Shown here: positions 34,089-40,748 of the stretch, piece by piece
Layout: each line of letters starts with the position of its first letter
Numbering within the stretch: the first letter of the stretch is position 1
NCBI GenBank assembly: GCA_046352935.1
Contig: JAXMGR010000020.1
Location: forward strand, 1-64,000
Direction: 5' to 3'
DNA from: CAYWMY01 sp046352935
GTDB taxonomy: Bacteria; Pseudomonadota; Gammaproteobacteria; Steroidobacterales; Steroidobacteraceae
Length of the DNA stretch: 64,000 bases
Made by a program: the position numbers and the translations under genes
The notes under the pieces: generated by a model
Databases searched by the model: none
Told to the model about the DNA's origin: nothing
The model's input: only the letters and a program-made list of their open reading frames with translations

Positions 34089-34279
34089 TGGCGCCGCCTG
34101 CGGTGTTCGATGCGGGCCTGGGTACCTCTCGGCCCTAATGTGAAGCCCAACGGGGCGTGGCTTCGCGGCAGCATTGTGCAAGTCCGCCTCGAGCGGAAAG
34201 CCTTAAGTGCCGCGGCCTGCCCCACCTGTTGCTCTGGTCCGAGAGCAGCGGCTTGCAACGGCACAGGCGGGTGGCGCCA
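34089..34279 (+). ncRNA. ssrS: 6S RNA
   Basis: The 190-base gap between zapA and fau is the conserved gammaproteobacterial home of ssrS. The ends pair (GGCGCCGCCTG at 34,090-34,100 with CAGGC and GGCGCC at 34,264-34,278). The internal landmark GAGCGGAAAGCCTTAAG matches the E. coli 6S stretch CGAGAAGCCUUAAAACUG. A GCGGGCC motif near the 5' end also fits. 6S RNA mimics an open promoter and sequesters sigma70 RNA polymerase in stationary phase. Exact ends are estimated from the closing stem. Confidence 0.85.
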
Positions 34280-34318
34280 TCCCCTTCCACACCCCGGGTG
34301 CGGGTTCCGGAGCGGTGC

Positions 34319-34912
34319 ATGACGGACGAAGGTTCGCGCGCCGCGATGCGGCATCTCGTGCGCGCCCGCCGGCGGACACTCACCGCCGCCGAGATCTCGA
34401 TCGCCTCGACCCGCGCGCTCAGGAACCTCGAGACCCTGAACCTGCCGAGACCGGCGAGCCGCGTCGCACTGTTCCTGCCGTTCGACGGTGAACTCGACAC
34501 GGCGGCCGTCGCACGACGCGCCTTGAACCGGCGCTGCCGGCTCTACCTGCCGGTGATCACCGACCTGCGACGCCGACGCATGGTCTTCGTCGAATGGCGC
34601 CCCGGTGAGCGCCTCGTGCAGCACGACACCGGCATCGCCCAGCCGCCCGCGCACGGGCGGCGCCTGAGCCCGCGCCAGCTCGATCTCGTGCTCGTGCCGC
34701 TGGTCGCCTTCGATGAGCGCTGCAACCGCATCGGCACGGGCGGCGGGTTCTACGACCGCCAGTTCGCCTTCCGGCTGCGCCGCAGTGTGTGGCGGCACCC
34801 GCTGCTCGTCGGCTGGGCGCACGATTTCCAGCGCGTCGACACGATCGCGGGCGCGGCGTGGGACGTGCCACTGGACTACGTGGTGACGGATCACGGCGTC
34901 TACAGCCGCTGA
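34319..34912 (+). CDS. fau: 5-formyltetrahydrofolate cyclo-ligase
   Basis: A 197-residue enzyme that converts 5-formyl-THF to 5,10-methenyl-THF with ATP. Conserved features include RVALFLPFDGELDT, the RLYLPV strand, VPLVAFDERCNRIGTGGGFY (folate/phosphate loop) and a C-terminal WDVPLDYVVTD. The ATG at 34,319 is used; in-frame codons further upstream would run into the 6S RNA. The zapA-ssrS-fau arrangement is as in E. coli, where fau is cotranscribed with 6S RNA. Confidence 0.93.
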   Translation: MTDEGSRAAMRHLVRARRRTLTAAEISIASTRALRNLETLNLPRPASRVALFLPFDGELDTAAVARRALNRRCRLYLPVITDLRRRRMVFVEWRPGERLVQHDTGIAQPPAHGRRLSPRQLDLVLVPLVAFDERCNRIGTGGGFYDRQFAFRLRRSVWRHPLLVGWAHDFQRVDTIAGAAWDVPLDYVVTDHGVYSR

Positions 34913-34951
34913 TCCGCGCCGAAGCACGTCCTCGATTCCCCGGAGAGCGCC

Positions 34952-35419
34952 ATGCAGTACTGGCTGTTCAAGTCGGAGCCCGGAACGTTCGGCATCGACG
35001 ACCTCGCGCGGGCACCCGGCCGCCGGACCTGCTGGGACGGTGTGCGGAACTACCAGGTGCGCAACATGATGCGTGACGACATGCGCCGCGGCGACCACGG
35101 CCTCTTCTATCACTCGAGCTGCGAAGTGCCGGGCGTCTACGGCACGGTGGAGATCGTTCGCGAGGGCTATCCCGACCCGAGCGCGTTCGATCCGCGCCAC
35201 CGCCATCACGACGCGGCGAGCGACCCGGAGGCGCCGCGATGGTACGCGGTGGACGTGAAGCTCACGCGCAGGTTTGCGCAGCCAGTCACACTCGAGGCGC
35301 TGCGACTCCATGCCGGCGACGCGTTGAAGGATCTCCTCGTGCTCCGCAGAGGCAATCGGCTGTCGATCACTCCGCTCTCCGCCGCCCAATATCGGTTCAT
35401 CCTCTCGATGGCAGGATGA
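34952..35419 (+). CDS. EVE-domain protein
   Basis: A 155-residue single EVE domain, similar to thymocyte nuclear protein 1: MQYWLFKSEPGTFGIDDL, then WDGVRNYQVRNMMR, YHSSCEVPGVYGTVEIV and a C-terminal RLSITPLSAAQYRFIL. EVE domains belong to the PUA-like fold and bind modified bases in RNA or DNA. The start ATG follows GGAG by 7 bases. It lies 39 bases after fau and may share its transcript. In bacteria the free-standing form has no firmly established role. Confidence 0.92.
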   Translation: MQYWLFKSEPGTFGIDDLARAPGRRTCWDGVRNYQVRNMMRDDMRRGDHGLFYHSSCEVPGVYGTVEIVREGYPDPSAFDPRHRHHDAASDPEAPRWYAVDVKLTRRFAQPVTLEALRLHAGDALKDLLVLRRGNRLSITPLSAAQYRFILSMAG

Positions 35420-35599
35420 GCGGGCGGGCGGAATGCATTTCGCTCGGGAATTTCCGGTGTTTTTCGCGTTCCTCGATCACTGCTCCGCAATCACGGGCAG
35501 GTCTTCGAGTGCACACCGCGGCGGCACCGCGCGACGACTTCGCGAAAGCGGCGCACGCGAGCGGCACGCGATGAACGCTTCGCGTCGCATACAGCTTGC

Positions 35600-35627
35600 T
35601 TGCATTCCCGTCAACCATGTATATACT
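35600..35627 (+). promoter_or_regulatory. Promoter of the lysine-rich peptide gene
   Basis: TTGCAT (35,600-35,605) and TATACT (35,622-35,627) are spaced by 16 bases, in a local AT-rich pocket. The predicted start near 35,634 gives a short leader with GGAG 7 bases before the ATG. The stretch 35,420-35,599 shows nothing else recognisable. Confidence 0.7.
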
Positions 35628-35661
35628 CGCTCCCCGGATTAACCCGACATGGAGATCCAAT

Positions 35662-35727
35662 ATGGCGACCAAGAAGAAGGCTGCGAAGAAGAAGGCGACG
35701 AAGAAGAAGGCCGCGAAGAAGAAGTAA
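35662..35727 (+). CDS. 21-residue lysine/alanine repeat peptide
   Basis: The gene encodes M-A-T followed by a repeating pattern of KKK triplets separated by AA or AT: 12 Lys, 5 Ala and 2 Thr after the Met-Ala pair. The composition resembles the tails of histone H1-like bacterial proteins. All elements of a real gene are present: a good promoter (35,600-35,627), GGAG 7 bases before the ATG, a TAA stop and a strong intrinsic terminator (35,798-35,827). Almost every lysine codon is AAG, in line with the GC-rich genome. A role in binding nucleic acid or ribosomes is inferred from charge only. The alternative is that the transcript itself is the functional product. Confidence 0.75.
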   Translation: MATKKKAAKKKATKKKAAKKK

Positions 35728-35797
35728 CTGCCTTCGAGCAGCCGGAACGGCGGTTGTAATCGAAAGACTCCAGCCGCCCGTTCTGAAAGCTTCGACA

Positions 35798-35827
35798 CTG
35801 TGCCCGCGAAAGCGGGCACAGTTGTTT
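35798..35827 (+). terminator. Intrinsic terminator of the lysine-peptide gene
   Basis: CTGTGCCCGC, a GAAA loop and GCGGGCACAG make a perfect 10-bp stem, followed by TTGTTT. A second weaker helix (GAACGGCGG with CCGCCCGTTC) lies between the stop codon and this hairpin. Confidence 0.92.
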
Positions 35828-35876
35828 CCGGCGTCCGGAAAGCCGCGGCAAGGGCGGTTCTGCAGGGGAAAACGCG

Positions 35877-36536
35877 ATGAATGCGGATCAGAAGAAGCGC
35901 GAGGCGGCACAGGCGGCCATGCGGTTCGTTCGCGACGGAATGGTCGTCGGCGTCGGCACCGGCTCGACGGTCAATCACTTCATCGACGCGCTGGCGGGCT
36001 GGCGTGAGCGCATCGCCGGCGCGGTGTCATCGTCGGAGGCGTCCACCCAGCGTCTCAGGGCAGCCGGCATCGAGGTGCTCGATCTCAACACCACAGGTGA
36101 CCTGGAGCTCTACGTCGATGGTGCCGACGAGGCGACGCGGCACCTCGTGCTCGTCAAGGGCGGTGGCGGCGCCCTGACCCGCGAGAAGATCGTCGCGGCG
36201 GCATCACGCCAGTTCGTCTGCATCATCGACGACTCCAAGCTCGTCGACGTGCTGGGCCGCTTCCCGCTCCCGGTCGAAGTCATCCCGATGGCGCGCAGCT
36301 ACGTCGCGCGCCGGCTGCTGCATCTCGGCGGTCAGCCCGTCCTGCGCGAAGGCGCGAGGACCGACAACGGCAACGTGATCCTCGACGTGCACAACCTGGA
36401 CATCGTGGACCCGAAGGGGATGGAGACGGCGATCAACCAGATCGCCGGTGTCGTGACGGTCGGCCTCTTCGCGAACCGGCCCGCCGACGTGCTGCTCGTC
36501 GCCGGCGACCGCGGTGTCGTGACACTGAAGGCGTAG
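35877..36536 (+). CDS. rpiA: Ribose-5-phosphate isomerase A
   Basis: A 219-residue enzyme of the non-oxidative pentose phosphate pathway that interconverts ribose 5-phosphate and ribulose 5-phosphate. The active-site loops are clear: GVGTGSTVNHFIDAL, SSSEAST, YVDGADEATRHLVLVKGGGG, ALTREK and DNGNVILDV. Length equals the E. coli enzyme. It begins 49 bases after the terminator of the lysine-peptide gene, so it has its own promoter. Two hairpin repeats follow its stop. Confidence 0.96.
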   Translation: MNADQKKREAAQAAMRFVRDGMVVGVGTGSTVNHFIDALAGWRERIAGAVSSSEASTQRLRAAGIEVLDLNTTGDLELYVDGADEATRHLVLVKGGGGALTREKIVAAASRQFVCIIDDSKLVDVLGRFPLPVEVIPMARSYVARRLLHLGGQPVLREGARTDNGNVILDVHNLDIVDPKGMETAINQIAGVVTVGLFANRPADVLLVAGDRGVVTLKA

Positions 36537-36563
36537 CGTCACCGCCCGCAGCCGAGGGGAATC

Positions 36564-36717
36564 GGGGTATTCACGATGGCCCTCGCCGACGCCTGGCGAC
36601 GCGCGGGCGCGTAGGAGGGCTCCGAGGTGAGCGCAAGGATTCGGCGCGAGACGAGGGGCCCTCGGTTCACAGCCCGCGCGTCCTTCCACGGACGCATCGA
36701 GCCATCATGAATGCCCC
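36564..36717. repeat. Dispersed nested-hairpin repeat, copy 3
   Basis: Outer arms GGGGTATTCACGATGG (36,564-36,579) and 36,702-36,717 pair with two mismatches. The inner stem GACGCGCGGGC (36,598-36,608) pairs with 36,672-36,682. The middle stem is GAGGGC/GCCCTC. It lies 28 bases after the rpiA stop and is followed at once by copy 4. Confidence 0.87.
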
Positions 36718-36743
36718 CATCTGCCCCCCCGAGGGGAATGGGT

Positions 36744-36904
<161 letters not shown>

Positions 36905-36983
36905 CCCATCTCCCCGACCGGATCCCGTCGCGCACGGTTCGGCCCGCTCCGGATGTGAGCTCGTTCGACGCCGCGGCGCCAAA

Positions 36984-37012
36984 GCAAAAGGCCCGCTTGC
37001 GCGGGCCTTTGC
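36984..37012 (-). terminator. Terminator of the tRNA-like unit, duplicate of the tRNA-Gln terminator
   Basis: Read on the minus strand: AAAGGCCCGC, a GCAA loop, GCGGGCCTTTT. It is identical to the hairpin at 37,147-37,175. The surrounding 51 bases (36,984-37,034) match 37,147-37,197 with one mismatch. Confidence 0.88.
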
Positions 37013-37015
37013 ATC

Positions 37016-37144
37016 TGGCTGGGGGACCAGGATTACTCGGCGCTGCGCGCCTCGCCCCTTCGGGGTCGTCGGATCGCTTCGCGCTCCGACGCTCGGTGTC
37101 GCTGCGCGCCACCGTCGAACCGAGGTTCTCATCCCAGTCCCCCA
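37016..37144 (-). other. tRNA-Gln-derived unit with acceptor stem, CCA end and five mini-hairpins
   Basis: Read on the minus strand, this 129-nt unit starts TGGGGGAC and ends GTCCCCCAGCCA, the same acceptor stem and CCA as the neighbouring tRNA-Gln, and has its own copy of the tRNA terminator. The interior is not a cloverleaf. It holds five hairpins 2-4 bases apart: 37,117-37,128 (GAACC/GGTTC), 37,094-37,114, 37,069-37,089, 37,055-37,065 (CCCC/GGGG) and 37,039-37,051 (GGCGC/GCGCC). The last four have GCA or GAA loops. The two longer ones share one plan: a 5-bp stem, a G-A mismatch, CGC/GCG and a triloop. No anticodon or T-arm in the right place is visible. Function unknown. Confidence 0.75.
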
Positions 37145-37146
37145 AT

Positions 37147-37175
37147 GCAAAAGGCCCGCTTGCGCGGGCCTTTGC
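37147..37175 (-). terminator. Intrinsic terminator after tRNA-Gln
   Basis: The minus-strand hairpin AAAGGCCCGC, GCAA loop, GCGGGCCTTTT begins 3 bases after the CCA end of tRNA-Gln. It should end the rplM-rpsI-tRNA transcript. Confidence 0.9.
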
Positions 37176-37178
37176 ATC

Positions 37179-37252
37179 TGGCTGGGGGACTAGGATTCGA
37201 ACCTAGGTTGGCGGAGTCAGAGTCCGCAGTCCTACCGCTAGACGATCCCCCA
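37179..37252 (-). tRNA. tRNA-Gln (anticodon CTG)
   Basis: The minus strand reads TGGGGGATCGTCTAGCGGTA at the 5' end. The anticodon arm is GCGGA, loop CTCTGAC, TCCGC. The T-arm is CCTAGGTTCGAATCCTAG, and the end is the acceptor strand with an encoded CCA, 74 nt in all. The unpaired 5' T-G start is typical of tRNA-Gln. It lies 29 bases downstream of rpsI on the same strand without an intervening terminator, so it is probably processed from the rplM-rpsI transcript. Confidence 0.95.
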
Positions 37253-37281
37253 ATTCCTGCGGGTATCGGCCGCCCCGAAGC

Positions 37282-37674
37282 TCAGCGCTTCGAGAACTGC
37301 GTGCCGCGGCGGGCCTTGCGACGGCCCACCTTCTTGCGCTCCACCTCGCGAGCATCGCGGGTCACGAACCCCGCCACGCGCAGCGGCTTGCGCAAGGTCT
37401 CGTCGTACTGGATCAGCGCACGGGTGATGCCGTGACGGATCGCACCGGCCTGACCGGTGATCCCGCCGCCATCGACCTGCACATCGATGTCGAAACGGTC
37501 CGCCATCTGCACGACGGCGAGCGGCTGACGCACGATCATCGGACCCGTCTTGCGCCCGAAGAATTCATCGAGTGCACGGCCATTGACCGTGATGCGGCCG
37601 GTGCCGGGCAGCAGGTGAACGCGCGCCGTCGAGGTCTTGCGGCGGCCGGTTCCGTAATTCGAACTCACGGGCAT
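37282..37674 (-). CDS. rpsI: 30S ribosomal protein S9
   Basis: A 130-residue protein with the S9 signature (GGGITGQAGAIRHGITRAL) and the basic C-terminus that reaches the P-site tRNA (RRKARRGTQFSKR). The start NYGTGRRKTSTARV fits the family. It is the second gene of the rplM-rpsI operon, 41 bases after rplM, and tRNA-Gln follows it. Confidence 0.97.
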   Translation of the reverse strand: MPVSSNYGTGRRKTSTARVHLLPGTGRITVNGRALDEFFGRKTGPMIVRQPLAVVQMADRFDIDVQVDGGGITGQAGAIRHGITRALIQYDETLRKPLRVAGFVTRDAREVERKKVGRRKARRGTQFSKR

Positions 37675-37715
37675 CGTCGTGGCTTCCTGTGATCGTTGGG
37701 CTGCGTCGCGCCGGT

Positions 37716-38147
37716 TCAGGCGAGATCGAGTGGCTTGGGCTGCTGGGCCGTGTGCGGGTGATTCGGCCCCGCGAACACGTGCAGCTTCTTGAACATGGCG
37801 CGGCCGAGTTTGGTCTTGGGCAGCATGCCCTTCACCGCGAACTCGATGGCGCGCTCCGGGTGCTCGTTCAGCAGTTTGCCGAGCGCCACCGACTTCAGGT
37901 TACCGAGATAACCCGTGTGATGGTGGTAGAACTTGTCGCGCAGCTTGTTGCCCGTGACCGACACCTTTTCGGCGTTGACCACGACGAAGTTGTCGCCACA
38001 GTCGACGTGCGGCGTGAACTCCGCCTTGTGCTTGCCACGCAGGCGGAAAGCGAGCTCGGACGCGAGCCGGCCAAGAGTCTTGCCGGACGCATCCACTACA
38101 TACCAGTCGCGGCGGACCCGCTCCGGCTTCGCAAAAACAGTCTTCAT
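37716..38147 (-). CDS. rplM: 50S ribosomal protein L13
   Basis: A 143-residue L13 protein (WYVVDASGKTLGRLASELAF, then VVVNAEKVSVTGNKLRDKFY and GMLPKTKLGRAMFKKLHVF). It is an early 23S rRNA assembly protein; in E. coli L13 also represses its own operon through the leader. The promoter at 38,189-38,217 leaves a leader of about 35 bases. It is divergent from coq7. Confidence 0.97.
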   Translation of the reverse strand: MKTVFAKPERVRRDWYVVDASGKTLGRLASELAFRLRGKHKAEFTPHVDCGDNFVVVNAEKVSVTGNKLRDKFYHHHTGYLGNLKSVALGKLLNEHPERAIEFAVKGMLPKTKLGRAMFKKLHVFAGPNHPHTAQQPKPLDLA

Positions 38148-38188
38148 GTGAACCCCAAAGAGCGGGTTGGCTTCGAGAAAGGGCCGGC

Positions 38189-38217
38189 AGTTTAATGAAA
38201 GGCCGATGGCATTGCAA
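38189..38217 (-). promoter_or_regulatory. Promoter of the rplM-rpsI(-tRNA-Gln) operon
   Basis: On the minus strand TTGCAA (38,212-38,217) and TAAACT (38,189-38,194) are separated by 17 bases, in the only AT-rich part of the rplM/coq7 gap. Confidence 0.65.
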
Positions 38218-38278
38218 AGCCGTCTGCGGCCAGGACGCGTGGGGCATATCCCCGGATCCCGCCCCGGACCCGCGCTTA

Positions 38279-38284
38279 TATAAT
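38279..38284 (+). promoter_or_regulatory. Consensus -10 box next to the coq7 start
   Basis: A perfect TATAAT ends 9 bases before the coq7 ATG, so transcription would start at or about 3 bases before the codon, giving a nearly leaderless mRNA. The -35 region is weak. No Shine-Dalgarno sequence precedes the ATG. Confidence 0.55.
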
Positions 38285-38293
38285 GTGCCCATC

Positions 38294-38932
38294 ATGGATC
38301 GGCATCTGACGCCCGGCGACCATCTTCTCGCCGCCCTGGACCGGGGGCTGCGTACCGTCTTTGCCGCCCCACCCGCGGCCAGCCCCTCGCCGGGGGCCAG
38401 CGAACCCGTCCCACACCTCGAGGAGCCCGAACGCCGGCTCACCGCCGGTCTGATGAGGGTGAACCACTCCGGCGAGGTCGCGGCGCATGGGCTCTATCAC
38501 GGCCAGGCGCTCGTCGAACACAACGCGGACCTGCGTCGCTGGCTGGAGGAAGCCGCCCGGGAGGAAGGCGATCATCTGGCGTGGTGCCGCGAACGGCTGG
38601 ACGAACTGGGCGCCCGGCCGAGCGTGCTCAATCCGCTGTGGTATGCCGGGTCGGTGGCGATCGGGCTGGCGGCGGGTCTGGCCGGCCGGCGCTGGAGCCT
38701 CGGTTTCGTGACCGAGACCGAGCGCCAGGTCGAGGCACACCTGACGGACCATCTCGGCCGCCTTCCGGAAGACGACCTGCGCAGCCGCGCCATCGTGGAA
38801 CGCATGCGCAGCGACGAGGTGCGCCATGGCTCCGCGGCGCGGGATGCGGGCGGCGCCGATCTGCCCACGCCGGTTCGCGGACTCATGCGCCTCGCATCCC
38901 GGGTGATGACGCGTACCGCCTACCGGTTCTGA
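38294..38932 (+). CDS. coq7: 2-polyprenyl-3-methyl-6-methoxy-1,4-benzoquinone monooxygenase (Coq7)
   Basis: A 212-residue di-iron carboxylate hydroxylase of ubiquinone synthesis. Ligands are visible as MRVNHSGEVAAHGLYHGQ (Glu and following residues), EEGDHLAWC, and the second set in ETERQVEAHL and RMRSDEVRHGS. The N-terminal 50 residues are variable. It performs the hydroxylation done by UbiF in E. coli, so with ubiH and the ubiI-like gene the three ring hydroxylases are all in this window. Confidence 0.94.
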   Translation: MDRHLTPGDHLLAALDRGLRTVFAAPPAASPSPGASEPVPHLEEPERRLTAGLMRVNHSGEVAAHGLYHGQALVEHNADLRRWLEEAAREEGDHLAWCRERLDELGARPSVLNPLWYAGSVAIGLAAGLAGRRWSLGFVTETERQVEAHLTDHLGRLPEDDLRSRAIVERMRSDEVRHGSAARDAGGADLPTPVRGLMRLASRVMTRTAYRF

Positions 38933-38996
38933 TGCATGGACCGTTTCGATCAAAGCCTGAATCAGTCGAAGCCTGAAACACCGGTAAGATTATGTC

Positions 38997-39023
38997 TTGC
39001 AGCATTGCGTTTGCTGCTATAAA
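38997..39023 (+). promoter_or_regulatory. Candidate promoter of the Clp/CRP-like regulator
   Basis: TTGCAG (38,997-39,002) and TATAAA (39,018-39,023) have a 15-base spacer, short of ideal. The predicted leader of about 35 bases carries AGGGAG 7 bases before the ATG. Confidence 0.5.
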
Positions 39024-39066
39024 AGGGCGCCACAGCGCCAGCTAGAGCGCCTCAGGGAGCTTGTCC

Positions 39067-39816
39067 ATGGAAGAAGCCGCGGTAGTCCGGCCCTTGACCG
39101 ACATGCCGGCGATCAACCGGTTCCTCAGTTACTGCCGCGTCCGCACGGTGCCGTCCAAGACCGTACTGATCCACGCGGGTGACCTGCCCGATGTCCTCTA
39201 TTACATCGTGCGCGGATCCGTCGAGGTCATGATCGAGGACGAGGAAGGCAACGAGATGGTGCTGGCCTATCTCAACAAGGGCCAGTTCTTCGGCGAGATG
39301 GGCCTGTTCTCCGACAACGCCCAGCGCAGCGCCTGGGTGCGCACGCGCCAGCAATGCGAACTCGCGGAGATGACCTACCCGCGCTTCCGGCAGATCGCCG
39401 CGGAGAGCCCGGGCCTCGTGTTCGAACTCGCGACGCAGCTGGCCACCCGCCTCGACCGCACCAATCGCAAGCTCGGCGATCTCGCCTTCGTCGACGTCAC
39501 GGGCCGTGTGGCCCACGCGATCATGGATCTCTGCAACGAGCCGGACGCCATGACGCATCCGCAGGGCATGCAGATCAAGGTCAGCCGCCAGGAGCTTTCG
39601 CGCCTGGTCGGCTGCTCGCGCGAGATGGCCGGGCGCGTGCTGAAGGTGCTCGAGGAACAGGGCCTGCTGACCGCGCACGGCAAGACCATCGTCGTGTTCG
39701 GTGCGCGGCCGAAGATGAAGCCCCGGCCCATCGCAGGCCTCGCGAAGATCGGCCCGACGACCGCGGGCCCGAAGCTCGCGGCACGCAGCACCGCGGGCGA
39801 CGAAGACGACGACTGA
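39067..39816 (+). CDS. clp: CRP/Clp-family transcription regulator
   Basis: A 249-residue protein with an N-terminal cyclic-nucleotide-binding fold (VLYYIVRGSVEVMIEDEEGN, GQFFGEMGLFSD) and a C-terminal winged helix whose recognition helix SRQELSRLVGCSREMAGRVL is very close to E. coli CRP. The cAMP-contacting RS/TS pair of CRP is not obvious (QRSAWVRT). Xanthomonad Clp binds cyclic di-GMP instead, so the ligand is open. A 40-residue Pro/Ala tail ending in EDDD extends beyond the CRP length. AGGGAG precedes the ATG. A global regulator role is likely. Confidence 0.9.
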   Translation: MEEAAVVRPLTDMPAINRFLSYCRVRTVPSKTVLIHAGDLPDVLYYIVRGSVEVMIEDEEGNEMVLAYLNKGQFFGEMGLFSDNAQRSAWVRTRQQCELAEMTYPRFRQIAAESPGLVFELATQLATRLDRTNRKLGDLAFVDVTGRVAHAIMDLCNEPDAMTHPQGMQIKVSRQELSRLVGCSREMAGRVLKVLEEQGLLTAHGKTIVVFGARPKMKPRPIAGLAKIGPTTAGPKLAARSTAGDEDDD

Positions 39817-39854
39817 GAGCCGGACGTCTCCCCCGGCACGCGGCGGCGGCGCTC

Positions 39855-40538
39855 TCAGCGCCGCGTCGCACTCCCTTTCGCAATCTCCGACCGCATCGCG
39901 TCGATCGTCGCGCGGTAGTCGCGGGCGCCGAATATGGCGCTGCCCGCGACGAACGTGTCCGCTCCGGCAACCGCTATCGCTCCGATGTTGTCAACCTTCA
40001 CGCCGCCGTCGATCTCGAGCCGCACGTCACGACCGCTGGCGTCGATGAGCCGGCGCACGGCCGCGAGCTTCGGCAGCGCCGAGGCGATGAACTGCTGGCC
40101 ACCGAAACCGGGGTTCACCGACATGAGCAGCACGAGGTCGATCTGGCCCAGCGTCCAGTCGAGCCAGTCCAGCGGCGTCGCCGGATTCAGCACGATGCCG
40201 GGACGGCAGCCGCTGTCACGGATGAGCTGGATGGTCCGGTCGACGTGGGCCGAGGCTTCCGGATGGAAGGTGATGTACGTGGCGCCCGCCTTCGCGAAGT
40301 CCGGAACGATACGGTCGACGGGCTCGATCATGAGGTGCACGTCGATCGGCGCCGTGACGCCGTGCCTGCGCAGCGCCTCGCAGACCAGGGGCCCGATGGT
40401 GAGGTTCGGCACGTAGTGGTTGTCCATCACGTCGAAGTGCACCCACTGCGCACCCGCTGCGAGCACGGCGTCGACCTCCTCGCCGAGGCGGGCGAAGTCG
40501 GCAGACAGGATCGACGGCGCGATGACCGGCTCAAGCAT
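39855..40538 (-). CDS. rpe: Ribulose-phosphate 3-epimerase
   Basis: A 227-residue TIM-barrel enzyme linking ribulose 5-phosphate and xylulose 5-phosphate. Motifs: PSILSADFARLGEEV, WVHFDVMDNHYVPNLTIGP, MSVNPGFGGQQFI, LEIDGGVKVDNIG and AGSAIFGA, with the catalytic Asp residues in FDVMD and EIDGG. It converges with clp and has GGAG 7 bases before the ATG. Confidence 0.96.
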   Translation of the reverse strand: MLEPVIAPSILSADFARLGEEVDAVLAAGAQWVHFDVMDNHYVPNLTIGPLVCEALRRHGVTAPIDVHLMIEPVDRIVPDFAKAGATYITFHPEASAHVDRTIQLIRDSGCRPGIVLNPATPLDWLDWTLGQIDLVLLMSVNPGFGGQQFIASALPKLAAVRRLIDASGRDVRLEIDGGVKVDNIGAIAVAGADTFVAGSAIFGARDYRATIDAMRSEIAKGSATRR

Positions 40539-40571
40539 GACGGTGCTCCAGAGTCCAGGACGCTACTCTAG

Positions 40572-40744
40572 GGGAAAATGCGGCGATTCACGATTTCCCG
40601 ATGGACTTCGTGCTGGACGCGCGGGCTGTTGACGGAGGGTCCGCTAGGCTCGCCCCAGATCTTCAGGCGAGCTACGCGGACCCTCCTACGCGCCCGCGCG
40701 TCTGTCAGCGTTGCGGCCGAAATCGTGAATCGCCGCGTTTTCCC
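40572..40744. repeat. Dispersed nested-hairpin repeat, copy 5 (opposite orientation)
   Basis: The outer arms 40,572-40,597 and 40,719-40,744 are 26-bp complements with one mismatch, the longest of the family. The inner stem GACGCGCGGGC (40,616-40,626) pairs with 40,692-40,702. The middle stem is GGAGGGTCCGC (40,634-40,644) with GCGGACCCTCC (40,676-40,686). GCTCGCC/GGCGAGC lies inside that. The centre is the reverse complement of the other copies. It lies between the rpe start and the djlA stop. Confidence 0.9.
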
Positions 40745-40748
40745 GCGA

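Noticed and set aside
35397..35978. Minus-strand frame with a phenylalanine-rich stretch, resembling a membrane protein
   Set aside because: The Phe run is the complement of the AAG lysine codons of the 21-residue peptide gene, and the frame crosses the rpiA start and a terminator.
36984..37197. 51-bp direct repeats at the tRNA-Gln 3' end read as attL/attR of an integrated element
   Set aside because: The copies are only 163 bases apart, with no integrase or cargo. The space is filled by the hairpin unit, so a tail duplication fits better.
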